A stretch of 64,000 nt of DNA from Cytophagales bacterium (GCA_013298025.1 JAAFJE010000012.1:62001-126000); one strand, 5' to 3'; shown: positions 1-9,272, counted from the first letter of the stretch. Numbers and translations are program-made. Notes: a model not told the origin generated them from the sequence alone.

Positions 1-2
1 GC

Positions 3-179
3 TACGATGGCTGGGCGGTGTTAGAATGGGAATGTGCTATCAAAGACCCTGTTCAAGGTGCAACAGAAGGAGCTCCATTTATCGCTTCACACATCATCCA
101 AGCTACGTCTAAAGTATTCGACGACTTCGCTGGCGGTGGTGCAGATATTGAATTGAATAAGAAAATTTTGGGAATCTAA
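3..179 (+). CDS. Sugar phosphate isomerase/epimerase family protein, C-terminal part
   Basis: Open reading frame entering from the left edge and ending at TAA 177-179; 58 residues are visible. The stretch YDGWAVLEWECA followed by a GAPFI segment and a helical tail ending in KKILGI resembles the C-terminus of Bacteroidota sugar phosphate isomerase/epimerase (xylose-isomerase-like TIM barrel, IolE/AP-endonuclease-2 fold) proteins. In that family the conserved Glu/Trp near the end lie by the metal site. Substrate cannot be inferred. No start or operon partner is visible. Family assignment is from pattern memory of the tail only. Confidence 0.7.
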   Translation, partial: YDGWAVLEWECAIKDPVQGATEGAPFIASHIIQATSKVFDDFAGGGADIELNKKILGI

Positions 180-208
180 TTTGATTTGGAATTTCGGAAA
201 TACAAAAA

Positions 209-330
209 CCCCACAGCCCTGCAAGGGCGTTATCTGTCAACAATGGGTAATGCCCATTGAAGAAGGCGAAAATGAAAATCCCATAGCCCTGCAAGGGCGA
301 CATCTATCAACAATGGGTAATGCCCATTGA
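209..330 (-). repeat. Two REP-like repeat copies, reverse orientation
   Basis: Two copies (209-259 and 279-330) of a roughly 51-base unit: a GCCCTGCAAGGGC palindrome, a short ATCTATCAAC-type linker, then a second small palindrome AATGGGTAATGCCCATT. They match, in inverted orientation and with divergence, the four units at 415-628. A 19-base spacer separates the two copies. Small ORFs across these repeats are composed of the repeat itself and are not genes. Confidence 0.85.
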
Positions 331-383
331 AAACGTGAACCCTCATATTCACATGAACGTCTTCCACATCTCATAACCACACG

Positions 384-414
384 CCACAGCACAGGGTGTT
401 ACCCTGTGCTGTGG
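384..414. repeat. Perfect 14-bp inverted repeat with 3-base loop
   Basis: Arms 384-397 and 401-414 are exact reverse complements around GTT. It sits at the boundary between the reverse-oriented and forward-oriented REP-like copies. No T-run follows, so it is more likely part of the repeat cluster than a terminator. Confidence 0.8.
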
Positions 415-628
415 GATTTCGCCCTTTCAGGGCTGGGCATAGTAGGGTAGCGGTAGCACAAGGCTTTGCCATGTGTTGATAAATGTCGCCCTTTCAGGGC
501 TGGGCATGGTAGCACAAGGCTTTGCCATGTGTTGATAGATTTCGCCCTTTCAGGGCTGGGCATGGTAGGGTAGCGGCGGCACAAGGCTTTGCCATGTGTT
601 GATGGATTTCGCCCTTTCAGGGCTTGGG
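415..628 (+). repeat. Cluster of REP-like repeats, forward orientation
   Basis: One half unit (415-441) and three full units (457-507, 513-563, 580-628). Each full unit has CACAAGGCTTTGCCATGTG, a TTGAT linker, then the palindrome GCCCTTTCAGGGC and GGGCAT. Spacers are short GGTAG/GCGG-rich pieces of 5 to 16 bases. Such intergenic palindromic repeats are common in Cytophagales genomes. The 180-813 gap holds these repeats and the hairpin at 641-676, and no convincing gene. Confidence 0.85.
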
Positions 629-640
629 TTGGTAGCTGGG

Positions 641-676
641 AACAGTATTTTTTTATTTTTATAAAAAAATACTGTT
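641..676. terminator. Perfect 16-bp AT-rich hairpin, possible bidirectional terminator
   Basis: Arms 641-656 and 661-676 are exact reverse complements around a TTTT loop, and the stem itself contains A7/T7 runs. It lies downstream of the REP cluster and about 140 bases before the next gene. The A/T-only upper stem makes it a weak terminator; it could also be a terminal element of the repeat cluster. Confidence 0.5.
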
Positions 677-813
677 TTAATTGTGAAAATTATAATATAA
701 CTTCACATTTGTTGAAATTGTTAATATAAATTCTGGATTTATAATGATACACTGTGCCAATCGTATCATAAATCTTGATATATAAAATCCACATTCTTCA
801 ATCACAAAATCCC

Positions 814-1248
814 ATGCGACTTTTCCACTCCGAATCTGAAATAGAATCTTTAATCGAAAAATTCAATACTTGTACCTTGCCTCTTGAGGCTTGGACGCAT
901 GAGGCTCATTTGGCAATGGGTGTTTGGTATCTGCGTCAATACAACCTTACGCAGGCGATGCTGTTGGTGCGACAAAGAATTATTTTGTTCAATAGCTCGG
1001 TGGGGGGAGTTGTGAGTTTTGAAAGAGGCTACCACGAAACGCTTACGTGGTTTTGGTTGAAAACGGTGGAGGCTTTTCTGGATAGTTTTGGTAGAGATAA
1101 AGCATTACTTGATACGTGCAATGCTTTTCTCGGTAGCGAATACGCCTTGCGTGACAGGGCTTTGTTATTTTACCAAAAAGAAGAAATTATGTCGCTGGAA
1201 GCACGGACATTTTTGATGATGCCTACCAATACTTCCCGCCCTTTTTGA
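814..1248 (+). CDS. Conserved protein of unknown function
   Basis: 144 residues if it starts at ATG 814; a TTG 13 codons upstream is less likely. The protein is soluble, with no signal peptide or membrane segment. Recognisable family motifs are EAWTHEAHLAMGVWYL near residue 26, an RQRI..FN segment and GYHETLTWFW near residue 72. The pattern WTHxAHL...LWxL...YNxxxG...GYHETIT is one I recall in many uncharacterised bacterial proteins; no function is known to me. The conserved His and Glu residues could bind metal, but that is speculation. The 3' end overlaps the convergent glycosyltransferase gene by 26 bases. Confidence 0.75.
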   Translation: MRLFHSESEIESLIEKFNTCTLPLEAWTHEAHLAMGVWYLRQYNLTQAMLLVRQRIILFNSSVGGVVSFERGYHETLTWFWLKTVEAFLDSFGRDKALLDTCNAFLGSEYALRDRALLFYQKEEIMSLEARTFLMMPTNTSRPF

Positions 1249-1984
1249 GTATGAGTTTGACCCCTCGAATGGTAATTTGAATGTGTGCCAAAATTGCCCC
1301 AAACAAACCAAAATGCTTTTTGAGTACTTCGTAACGGTCGATTAAAGAGCGTTTCAGTTGTTTGTTTGAAATACCACCAACCAAATATTTTGCCACAACA
1401 ATATCCAAAAACTGTACTTTTTTCGCTCGTTTCAAACAAGTAATTTCCCAATCCACATCGGCACTGAGGTTATCTTCTAAGTAAAATGGAGCGATGGATT
1501 TACGGGCAATAAAAGCCTGATGACAAACCAACATTCCCAAATTCATGTCTTGCCATGTAAGGTTTTTAGGTAAACGATGGGGCGTAATTTCCGAACGTAA
1601 ACCTTGAATTGTGCCATTTTCTTCTACAAAATACGTATCGCCATAAAACACATCGGCGTTGGTTGCTGCCAAAGATTGCATAAAAGTTGCTACTACTTCA
1701 CTATCGTTGATTTCGTCGCCAGCGTTCATAAACCAAACAAAGTCGCCCGAAGCCAAACGCAAACCTTTGTTCATGGCATCGTACAAACCTTTGTCGGGTT
1801 CAGACACCAATAGGTTTACTCTTTCGCCGTAGGCTTTGGCAATGGCTAAGGTTGCATCTTTCGATTTTCCATCAATGATAATGTACTCAAAATCTTGGTT
1901 CGATTGAGCCACAATACTCTCGATGGTTCTTTTCAGAAAATATTCGGCATTATAAGTAATGGTAATAATACTTAGTTTTATCAT
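1223..1984 (-). CDS. Family 2 glycosyltransferase
   Basis: 253 residues. The N-terminal LSIITITYNAEYFLKRTIES and the IIIDGKSKDAT segment form the nucleotide-sugar half of a GT-A fold. EPDKGLYDAMNKGL followed by GDFVWFMNAGDEI is the usual acceptor/metal region of the WcaA/PGL-type GT2 family; the DxD position reads NAGDE, as is common there. It probably adds one sugar to a surface polysaccharide or glycoprotein glycan on the cytoplasmic face. Its ATG overlaps the TGA/TAA region of the upstream GT4 gene (1981-1984), so the two are translationally coupled. Donor and acceptor are unknown. Confidence 0.92.
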   Translation of the reverse strand: MIKLSIITITYNAEYFLKRTIESIVAQSNQDFEYIIIDGKSKDATLAIAKAYGERVNLLVSEPDKGLYDAMNKGLRLASGDFVWFMNAGDEINDSEVVATFMQSLAATNADVFYGDTYFVEENGTIQGLRSEITPHRLPKNLTWQDMNLGMLVCHQAFIARKSIAPFYLEDNLSADVDWEITCLKRAKKVQFLDIVVAKYLVGGISNKQLKRSLIDRYEVLKKHFGLFGAILAHIQITIRGVKLILKKGGKYW

Positions 1985-3246
1985 AATGATTCATATAAAG
2001 CTTGGTACTGTTGGGCTACGACTTCTTCGGCATAAGTTGAAACAACTTTTTTTCTTGCATTTTTACAAAGTGATTCATAATCAGCTTGATATAATGTCCA
2101 GAAAATGCCTTTTGCCAGTCCTTCGGCCGATTTGAAAGGAGCTAAATAGCCATTTTGTTGATGCTCAATCATTTCAGGAATGCCTCCCGTTTCAAAGCCA
2201 ACAACGGGCGTTCCGCAGGCCAAAGATTCCATAATAGTATTGGGCAAATTATCTTCTAAAGACGAAATCACAAATACCGAAGCCGCCGAGTACGCCAAGG
2301 AAATGGTTGCTAAGTCGGAAAGTTTACCTAAAGCATTTACTTTAAAAGGTAAGTTTTCAAAATCACTGGCTTGAGTTTGTCCGAAAATAATGAGTTCAAC
2401 TGCCTTGTTATCAACCGAATATTCCTTTTTCAAAATCTCTAAAGCTTCTTTGAAATAAGCAAATCCTTTCCGAACGTCGCTGATTTTGGCCGCCGCAAAA
2501 AGGATGTAGCGTTTGGTAGGGTCTAAGTGAAAATGCTGTTGTGCAATTGGCTTTTCGGTCGGCTTGAACAATGAAGTATCAATTGGGTTTGGAATCGAAA
2601 CAATTTTCTTACCTTTTAATAAAGCACTCGTTTTCGCTTTTTCGGCCAACCATTGGCTACAAGCCACAACGCTGATATTGGCATTTTGCAATAGCTTTTG
2701 TTTGGCTTGCCAAACTTGGTTCGACAAATCGGTAGGGGAGGGTTTTTTCAGAAATTCACTGCAATTGCCACAGCTTTGTTGATACTGCGTACAAGCTCTT
2801 GAATAATGGCAGCCACCCGTAAAAAGCCACATATCGTGCAAAGTCCAAACAATGGGCTTTTGCGTTTCGATAAGTTTTTGGATAGCATCGAGCGAAAGAA
2901 AACCGAAGTTTATCCAATGCAAATGAATAATATCGCTTTTTTGAATCAAAGCATTCTGACTAATATCAATACCAATTTTTGCTTGTGAGAAGCTAAAACG
3001 TACTTGTTTGTTTTTTTCGTACCATACAAAGTGAAGTCGGTCGAAAGCAAAACGTAAGAATGCCCATTTTTGCTGCAACCAGTTGTTTACAATAGATACA
3101 ACCAAAGGATGAGTTGTTTTTTTTTCTTGCACCAACAACCTCACATCATCATTTTGATGACGCAAAGCATTGAGCAATCGGTTGGCTGCAATGGCTGCTC
3201 CTCCGCCTGTGTCGGACGTACTGATAATGGTTACTTTCACTAGCAT
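1981..3246 (-). CDS. Family 4 glycosyltransferase
   Basis: 421 residues, GT-B fold. The N-terminal half has the GGGAAIAANRL loop and IVWTLHDMWLFTGGCHY, then a small Cys cluster (ACTQ...SCGNC) typical of Bacteroidota GT4 enzymes. The C-terminal half has the nucleotide-binding EX7E-type region SSLEDNLPNTIMESLACGTP followed by GFETGGIPEMI. It should transfer a sugar from a nucleotide donor during polysaccharide assembly. It is the first gene of a two-gene minus-strand operon with the GT2 gene (4-base overlap). The M20 gene upstream has its own terminator at 3336-3360, so this operon is probably transcribed separately. Confidence 0.92.
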   Translation of the reverse strand: MLVKVTIISTSDTGGGAAIAANRLLNALRHQNDDVRLLVQEKKTTHPLVVSIVNNWLQQKWAFLRFAFDRLHFVWYEKNKQVRFSFSQAKIGIDISQNALIQKSDIIHLHWINFGFLSLDAIQKLIETQKPIVWTLHDMWLFTGGCHYSRACTQYQQSCGNCSEFLKKPSPTDLSNQVWQAKQKLLQNANISVVACSQWLAEKAKTSALLKGKKIVSIPNPIDTSLFKPTEKPIAQQHFHLDPTKRYILFAAAKISDVRKGFAYFKEALEILKKEYSVDNKAVELIIFGQTQASDFENLPFKVNALGKLSDLATISLAYSAASVFVISSLEDNLPNTIMESLACGTPVVGFETGGIPEMIEHQQNGYLAPFKSAEGLAKGIFWTLYQADYESLCKNARKKVVSTYAEEVVAQQYQALYESL

Positions 3247-3335
3247 ATTTTGGCTAAAAAATCACGTTGTCGCTTGGGCATTACAAGGGCAAAGGTACAA
3301 AAGCCGTTGTGATATTTGTTGGATAGCCCTAAAAA

Positions 3336-3360
3336 AAGCAAAGCCGAGGAGGCTTTGCTT
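3336..3360 (-). terminator. Rho-independent terminator after the M20 amidohydrolase gene
   Basis: Perfect 10-bp stem (3336-3345 with 3351-3360) and a 5-base loop. Read on the minus strand it is followed by a T-run (A-run at 3331-3337 on the plus strand). It lies 9 bases beyond the stop codon of the 3370-4992 gene. Confidence 0.9.
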
Positions 3361-3369
3361 GAGGATGTG

Positions 3370-4992
3370 TTATTTTTCTTTTTTAACGGTGGGGTACGTA
3401 ATGCCGAGTTGTTCGAGGTAGGTTTTGTACTTCGTTGGGTCATAATAATATTTCGACATATCGGGCTTGAATTTCTCCATGATTTGTTTGTTTAGGTGAA
3501 TAGCCGGTTTGTCTTTATCCGAAATCAGGGCTTCGTATTTTACGTCTTTGGTTTGTACGTTTTTGTAATATTCCCAAGCGTTTTTGATTAAATCAGGTTT
3601 TACGAGCATATCAAGCAGGGTAAGTGCTTCTACTTTTGCCCCAGCCGTAATGCCTTTGTGTGCAATAGGCGTTGCCATCGAAATGGCATTGGCCCAGTGG
3701 TGGCCGGGTAATCCGGGCATATTAGAAGGGTAGCGTAGCACCACGGTGGGGAGGTTCCAAGAAATGTCGGCAATGTCGTCGGAACCGCCGCCCATACTCA
3801 CCAATACAGGCTCAATGGTGCTGTCTATTTTCATCGCCAAGCCGTTTTGTTCAGGCGATTTTAGTTCTTTTTGGGTTGCTTTCGCCAAGGTTTGGTCGGC
3901 TTCGCTCCATTGTGGTAGGCCAACTTTTTTGATGTGTTCAAATACATTTTCGGCAATAGGTTTGTTGAAATGCCCTGGCCAAGCACTTCCCAATACTTCG
4001 TAGCTCATGGTAGTGCCTGTCATCATGGCGGCACCTTTGGCGATGGTCACGCCTGCATCGTACAATTCTTTGATTTTCGGATAGGTTCTTTCTCTAAAAT
4101 AATACCAAACCGAGGCTTTAGAAGGCACAACGTTGGGTTGGTCGCCACCGTCCACAATCACATAATGCGAGCGTTGCGAAGGGTACAAATGTTCACGTTT
4201 GTAGTTCCAACCGATGTTCATTAATTCAACGGCATCTAAGGCACTTTTGCCACGCCAAGGAGCACCAGCGGCATGGGCGGCTTCGCCTTCAAAGTTAAAT
4301 TTGACCGACACCAAGCCATTGCCACCGTTGTCGCCCCAGTTTACGCCCAAATTAGAGCCTACGTGTGTAAAAATACAGGCATCAACATTTTTAAAGTAGC
4401 CATCTCTGATGTAAATGGCTTTTGTGCCAACGACTTCTTCGGCAACGCCGGGCCAGAGCATGAGCGTTCCTGAGAGCTTTTCTCTTTCCATGATTTTTTT
4501 GAGTACCAGAGCGGCTGTGAGGTTCAGGGCTTGTCCCGAATTATGCCCTTCGCCGTGTCCGGGTGCACCTTCCACAATGGGGTCGTGGTAGGCAACGCCG
4601 GGCTTTTGCGAAGCCTTCGGAATACAGTCGATGTCGGAACCAATGGCGATGAGCGGTTTGCCACTTCCCCACGTGGCTACCCATGCCGTTGGAATGCCCG
4701 CAATGCCTTTTTGAATGGTAAAACCTTCTTTAGCCAACAAATTGGTGAGGTAATTGGAGGTTTCAACTTCTTGAAAACCCAATTCGGCAAAGCTAAAAAT
4801 CATGTCGTTGACTTGCTGGGAAAAGCTTTGTTTTTTGTCCACTTCTTCGATGATTTCTTTGCGAAGTTTTTCTAATTTTTTGGCATCAATCAGCAGATTT
4901 TCCTTGGGAGCTTCTGTTTTTTTACTTTGGGCAAAACTATTGGCTTGCCAAGTAATCATAATCAAAAAAAGAATAAATATGATTTTTCTCAT
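3370..4992 (-). CDS. Exported M20 family amidohydrolase, AbgB-like
   Basis: 540 residues with a signal peptide (about residues 1-21, ending NSFAQ). The M20 dizinc core is visible: the IAIGSDIDCIP region, GAPGHGEGHNSGQA, and a GVAEEVVG stretch carrying the catalytic and metal-ligand glutamates. EGEAAHAAGAPWRGKSALDA marks the dimerisation/lid domain as in p-aminobenzoyl-glutamate hydrolase subunit B (AbgB) and related peptidases. It would hydrolyse an amide bond of an N-acyl amino acid or p-aminobenzoyl-glutamate-like substrate. The signal peptide puts it outside the cytoplasm, unlike E. coli AbgB. It is monocistronic, with its own terminator. The precise substrate is not determined by the sequence. 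Confidence 0.88.
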   Translation of the reverse strand: MRKIIFILFLIMITWQANSFAQSKKTEAPKENLLIDAKKLEKLRKEIIEEVDKKQSFSQQVNDMIFSFAELGFQEVETSNYLTNLLAKEGFTIQKGIAGIPTAWVATWGSGKPLIAIGSDIDCIPKASQKPGVAYHDPIVEGAPGHGEGHNSGQALNLTAALVLKKIMEREKLSGTLMLWPGVAEEVVGTKAIYIRDGYFKNVDACIFTHVGSNLGVNWGDNGGNGLVSVKFNFEGEAAHAAGAPWRGKSALDAVELMNIGWNYKREHLYPSQRSHYVIVDGGDQPNVVPSKASVWYYFRERTYPKIKELYDAGVTIAKGAAMMTGTTMSYEVLGSAWPGHFNKPIAENVFEHIKKVGLPQWSEADQTLAKATQKELKSPEQNGLAMKIDSTIEPVLVSMGGGSDDIADISWNLPTVVLRYPSNMPGLPGHHWANAISMATPIAHKGITAGAKVEALTLLDMLVKPDLIKNAWEYYKNVQTKDVKYEALISDKDKPAIHLNKQIMEKFKPDMSKYYYDPTKYKTYLEQLGITYPTVKKEK

Positions 4993-5431
4993 ACAATAAA
5001 TAAAGTTTTAGTTTGTGACTTTTTAGGGTAATACACTGATTAAAAATAGACTAAGGATTTTTTTAAACTAAGGTAAAAATTGTATTATAAATATAAAATA
5101 TCATTTGTGTATTCAATAGGCAAAAAACAAATTATTAAGATTTTTTCGCTTAAAAGCTACAAAACGATTATAAACAGCAAGCTTTTTTGAAAAAAAATGT
5201 GTATTTTTACAAAAAACCAGAAAAAAACCAAAAGTCGATTTTCTTCGTAGAGTATAGAGATAAATTGAACTTTTCTTAGAAAATACCCCGAAATTTGTGT
5301 TTTTTCCTAAAAAAAGTTAAAAACAGTGTTAATTGTCTGTAAATTATCGCAATTAATGCAATTTTTTTCTGAAAAATACTGTTAGTGAAGTATATAAACA
5401 AATTGTCTAATCTATAACCTAATTTACAACC
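4993..5431. other. AT-rich intergenic region between divergent genes
   Basis: 439 bases, very A/T-rich with many A and T runs, between the divergent 3370-4992 and 5432-5749 genes. It must contain promoters for both, but I found no exact TAnnTTTG box in either orientation. No convincing ORF, RNA gene or long inverted repeat is visible. Confidence 0.6.
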
Positions 5432-5749
5432 ATGAATATCTTTTTAACTGTACCCTTACTTATTTTGATGTTTTTAAACATAATTTACAACATTCGTGTG
5501 ATTTTAAAAACATCGCAAGACTCAAAAATTATTGCTTTAATTGGCACGGGTCTTTATTTTGCTTGGATTCTTCAGAGCGTTTCTGAACATTTGCGGATGG
5601 TATCGGGTCAAGGTGTAATGCTTGACAAATCGTTGGTTTATGCGTTGTTTTCTTCGACGGCAGTTTATACATTTTTCTGCTGGGTAATCAGGATATTTGG
5701 AAGTACTTCAAAGTTTCGTCATGTACAAACGCCAACTGTAGAACAGTAA
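5432..5749 (+). CDS. Small integral membrane protein of unknown function
   Basis: 105 residues with three predicted membrane segments: about residues 2-25 (FLTVPLLILMFLNIIYNI), 34-51 (IIALIGTGLYFAWIL) and 70-90 (LVYALFSSTAVYTFFCWVI). A short basic tail follows. There is no recognisable motif or family. It is followed by a terminator at 5775-5805, so it is a single-gene unit. It is kept as real because of its length, clean ATG, coherent hydrophobic pattern and dedicated terminator. Confidence 0.7.
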   Translation: MNIFLTVPLLILMFLNIIYNIRVILKTSQDSKIIALIGTGLYFAWILQSVSEHLRMVSGQGVMLDKSLVYALFSSTAVYTFFCWVIRIFGSTSKFRHVQTPTVEQ

Positions 5750-5774
5750 AATGTTTAAGGTGGTAGGGATAAAA

Positions 5775-5805
5775 GGCTAATAGCAATCTTGCTGTTGGCC
5801 TTTTT
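5775..5805 (+). terminator. Rho-independent terminator after the small membrane protein gene
   Basis: 11-bp stem (5775-5785 with 5790-5800) containing two G:U pairs that form only in the plus-strand RNA, a 4-base loop, then five Ts. Confidence 0.85.
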
Positions 5806-5991
5806 GCTTATGTAGGCCTTGGCGTTGCATAAGTAAACATTAAATTTCCCTAAACAAATTTTACTTTTTCTAGTAAATACAGTTAATTTGTGTGATTATA
5901 TAGATTTAGTCTAAAAATGAATCTTCTCATGTCATGGTGTGTTTAAAAAATACCATATTCGTATTTTAACGCACCCAAGAGTACTGATACA

Positions 5992-6483
5992 ATGCCATCG
6001 AACGCCAATTTAGAGTCTGTAAAAAAAATATTTACGGCATATTTAGAAAATAAAGGTCTAAGAAAAACGCCAGAGCGTTTTGCTATTTTAGAAGAGATTT
6101 ACTCACGAGACGACCATTTCGATGTGGAAGAGCTATATATTTCGATGAAAAATAAGAAATATCAGGTTTCTCGTGCCACGGTCTATAATACGCTCGATGT
6201 GCTGGTAGAATGTGATTTGGTAGCCAAACACCAATTTGGTAGAAACATTGCCCAATACGAAAAATCGTATGGCCGTCGCCAACACGACCACCTCATTTGT
6301 ACCGATTGCCACCACGTAACCGAATTTTGCGACCCTCGTGTACAAACCATTCAGTCGATGGTAGGCGAAATGTTGCAGTTCAATGTGATGCACCATTCAC
6401 TTATTTTTTATGGCTCATGTACCAAAACCGACTGCGAGCATAAAAAGGCCTTACAACAGCAATTGTCTGTCAATAACGAATAG
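5992..6483 (+). CDS. fur: Fur family transcriptional regulator
   Basis: 163 residues. The N-terminal winged helix-turn-helix covers about residues 10-85, with [13 protein letters not shown] as recognition helix. The C-terminal dimerisation and metal domain has [18 protein letters not shown] (regulatory-site His/Asp, and C103-x2-C106) and a second pair C143/C148, giving the structural Cys4 zinc site. The protein is a metal-dependent repressor; overall layout fits the iron-responsive Fur branch rather than Zur or PerR, but sub-type is inference. It is monocistronic with its own terminator at 6495-6536. No clear Fur box was found in the window. Confidence 0.9.
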   Translation: MPSNANLESVKKIFTAYLENKGLRKTPERFAILEEIYSRDDHFDVEELYISMKNKKYQVSRATVYNTLDVLVECDLVAKHQFGRNIAQYEKSYGRRQHDHLICTDCHHVTEFCDPRVQTIQSMVGEMLQFNVMHHSLIFYGSCTKTDCEHKKALQQQLSVNNE

Positions 6484-6494
6484 GCATTCATCCC

Positions 6495-6536
6495 GATAGC
6501 ATTGCAAAACCCACAGGATCGCAATGCTATCGTTTT
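6495..6536 (+). terminator. Terminator after fur
   Basis: Perfect 11-bp stem (6495-6505 with 6521-6531), 15-base loop, then GTTTTCC. It starts 12 bases after the fur stop codon. Confidence 0.75.
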
Positions 6537-6664
6537 CCTACATGCCTGATTTTCTGCTGTATAATTGAGCAGATAGCCAATAAGCAAAATACGATACACT
6601 GTGCTTCTCTTAGCTCTTTTCTCAAATTTCCACTTACTTACCGTTTTTTTCTTTGAAGATTCCT

Positions 6665-6672
6665 TATCTTTG
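6665..6672 (+). promoter_or_regulatory. Putative Bacteroidota -7 promoter box for purA
   Basis: TATCTTTG matches the Bacteroidota primary sigma -7 consensus TAnnTTTG. The transcript would start near 6679, leaving an 85-base leader before the purA ATG. A clear -33 TTTG at the usual 19-21 base spacing is missing; only a T-run lies there. Confidence 0.5.
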
Positions 6673-6685
6673 TCACTCATTTTGA

Positions 6686-8047
<1,362 letters not shown>

Positions 8048-8092
8048 TATAGGTTTGTGGTTTTTGATGTGTGTTAAACAAAAAGGCTTTAG

Positions 8093-8181
8093 TAATCTGT
8101 AGCGTTGTTTAAATGTATTTTAGTTGGAGAGCTTATATGGCAATAAGCTAACTGAATGCGTTTGAACAACGCTACAGATTA
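8093..8181 (+). repeat. 89-base near-complete hairpin with 17-bp perfect terminal inverted repeats
   Basis: Outer arms 8093-8109 and 8165-8181 are exact reverse complements. The inner arms continue pairing (8110-8125 with 8150-8164) with one bulged T at 8118 and several G:U pairs. An apical 7-bp stem (8130-8136 with 8143-8149) closes an ATGGCA loop. The G:U pairs form only in the plus-strand RNA. No T-run follows, so it is not a standard terminator. It ends 26 bases before the AAA ATPase start codon. It may be a MITE-like element or a structured leader. Confidence 0.8.
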
Positions 8182-8207
8182 AAGATAACTGCTTAATATA
8201 TAAGTAT

Positions 8208-9272
8208 ATGAAAATTAAAAAGTTAGAACTTCATAATTATAAAAAGTTCGTTGCTAAACAAGAATTTTCGTTTACAGACTCAAAAAATGAAGTGAATGAT
8301 TTGACTTTAATAGTTGGCAATAATGGCACAGGAAAATCCTCCTTATTACAGGCAATTGTTGCAATAATAGCACCTTTAACCCGAGATAGGTTTAATGTTT
8401 CATCAATAGATTGGGCAGGATTTGAATACCGTTTTCTACACAGTGGGTCAATGCCATTGCATATCCAAGCTACTATTGAGTTCTCGGAGTTAGAACTAGA
8501 AACCACTATTGACTACGCAAAAAAGCTAAATAAATTAGGCGATAAATTAGGAATACCCAATAAAGAAAAACAGGTAACAGTAACGTTTTCTTATGAAAAA
8601 CAAAGGCCCATTGTACTAGGCAAAGGTGGAGGTAACTTTTTTCAATTCTCAGGATACGAATACGCCAAAAAGCTAACGGCTTTCGAGATTGATAAAACAG
8701 AATTGTTTGAGGGGGTAGGCAATATATATTGGTACACAGAACAGAGAACATCCTACAATGTAAATGATATTTTTAACAAAGAAATACCTCAAATTGACAC
8801 CATTCGCTCCTTTTTGTCAAGTGCATACAGTTTTCATTTAGCCATAACTGAAAAAAGAAGAACCCTTAAAAAAGGGGAATTCGATTTTTATGAAAAATTA
8901 TCAAAATTGTATGCGACCATTTTTACTGATAGAAAGTTTGTTGGGTCTGCTCCTCGTTTTGACCTATTTGAAAAAAGTACAGCCCCTGATTTTTTCTTAA
9001 CAGATGGTAAGCAGCAATATGAACTATCGGAAATGTCTGCTGGTGAAAGAGCTATATTCCCTATTTTAATGGACTTTGCACGGTATAATATCAATAATTC
9101 AATTATAATTATTGATGAGGTAGAATTACACCTACACGCTCCTTTACAACAAGCATTTATTAGAGCTTTACCTAAATTAGGTAAAAACAATCAGTTTATA
9201 TTAACAACCCACTCTGATAATGTGTCAGTAATGTTTGACGAATCTGAAAATCAAATAATTAGATTGAAATAA
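8208..9272 (+). CDS. AAA family ATPase, AriA/OLD-like, putative anti-phage defence
   Basis: 354 residues. SMC/RecF-like ATPase of the AAA_15/AAA_21 type. Walker A is GNNGTGKSS (residues 37-45). The ABC-type signature ELSEMSAGER is at about 272-281, Walker B IIIIDEVELHLH ends in Asp303-Glu304, and the TTHS switch is at 333-336. Between them lies a helical lever region (about 90-260). The gene overlaps the next by one base (TAATG), so the two products are made together. ATPases of this form paired with TOPRIM/DUF4435 proteins sense or transduce infection signals in PARIS, and similar pairs occur in other OLD-like systems. Codons are visibly AT-richer than purA and htpG, suggesting acquisition. 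The ATPase call is firm; the defence role is inferred from architecture. Confidence 0.85.
   Translation: MKIKKLELHNYKKFVAKQEFSFTDSKNEVNDLTLIVGNNGTGKSSLLQAIVAIIAPLTRDRFNVSSIDWAGFEYRFLHSGSMPLHIQATIEFSELELETTIDYAKKLNKLGDKLGIPNKEKQVTVTFSYEKQRPIVLGKGGGNFFQFSGYEYAKKLTAFEIDKTELFEGVGNIYWYTEQRTSYNVNDIFNKEIPQIDTIRSFLSSAYSFHLAITEKRRTLKKGEFDFYEKLSKLYATIFTDRKFVGSAPRFDLFEKSTAPDFFLTDGKQQYELSEMSAGERAIFPILMDFARYNINNSIIIIDEVELHLHAPLQQAFIRALPKLGKNNQFILTTHSDNVSVMFDESENQIIRLK

Noticed and set aside
109-584. Small minus-strand ORFs over the REP cluster
   Set aside because: Their peptides are just translations of the repeats, with no initiation signals or family resemblance.
209-628. CRISPR-like appearance of regularly spaced repeats
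   Set aside because: Units are about 51 bases, contain two palindromes each, occur in both orientations and have short non-unique spacers of 5-19 bases. No cas genes are nearby.
6408-6680. Minus-strand ORF of about 90 codons between fur and purA
   Set aside because: It overlaps the fur 3' end, the fur terminator and the purA promoter box, and its peptide has no coherent domain.
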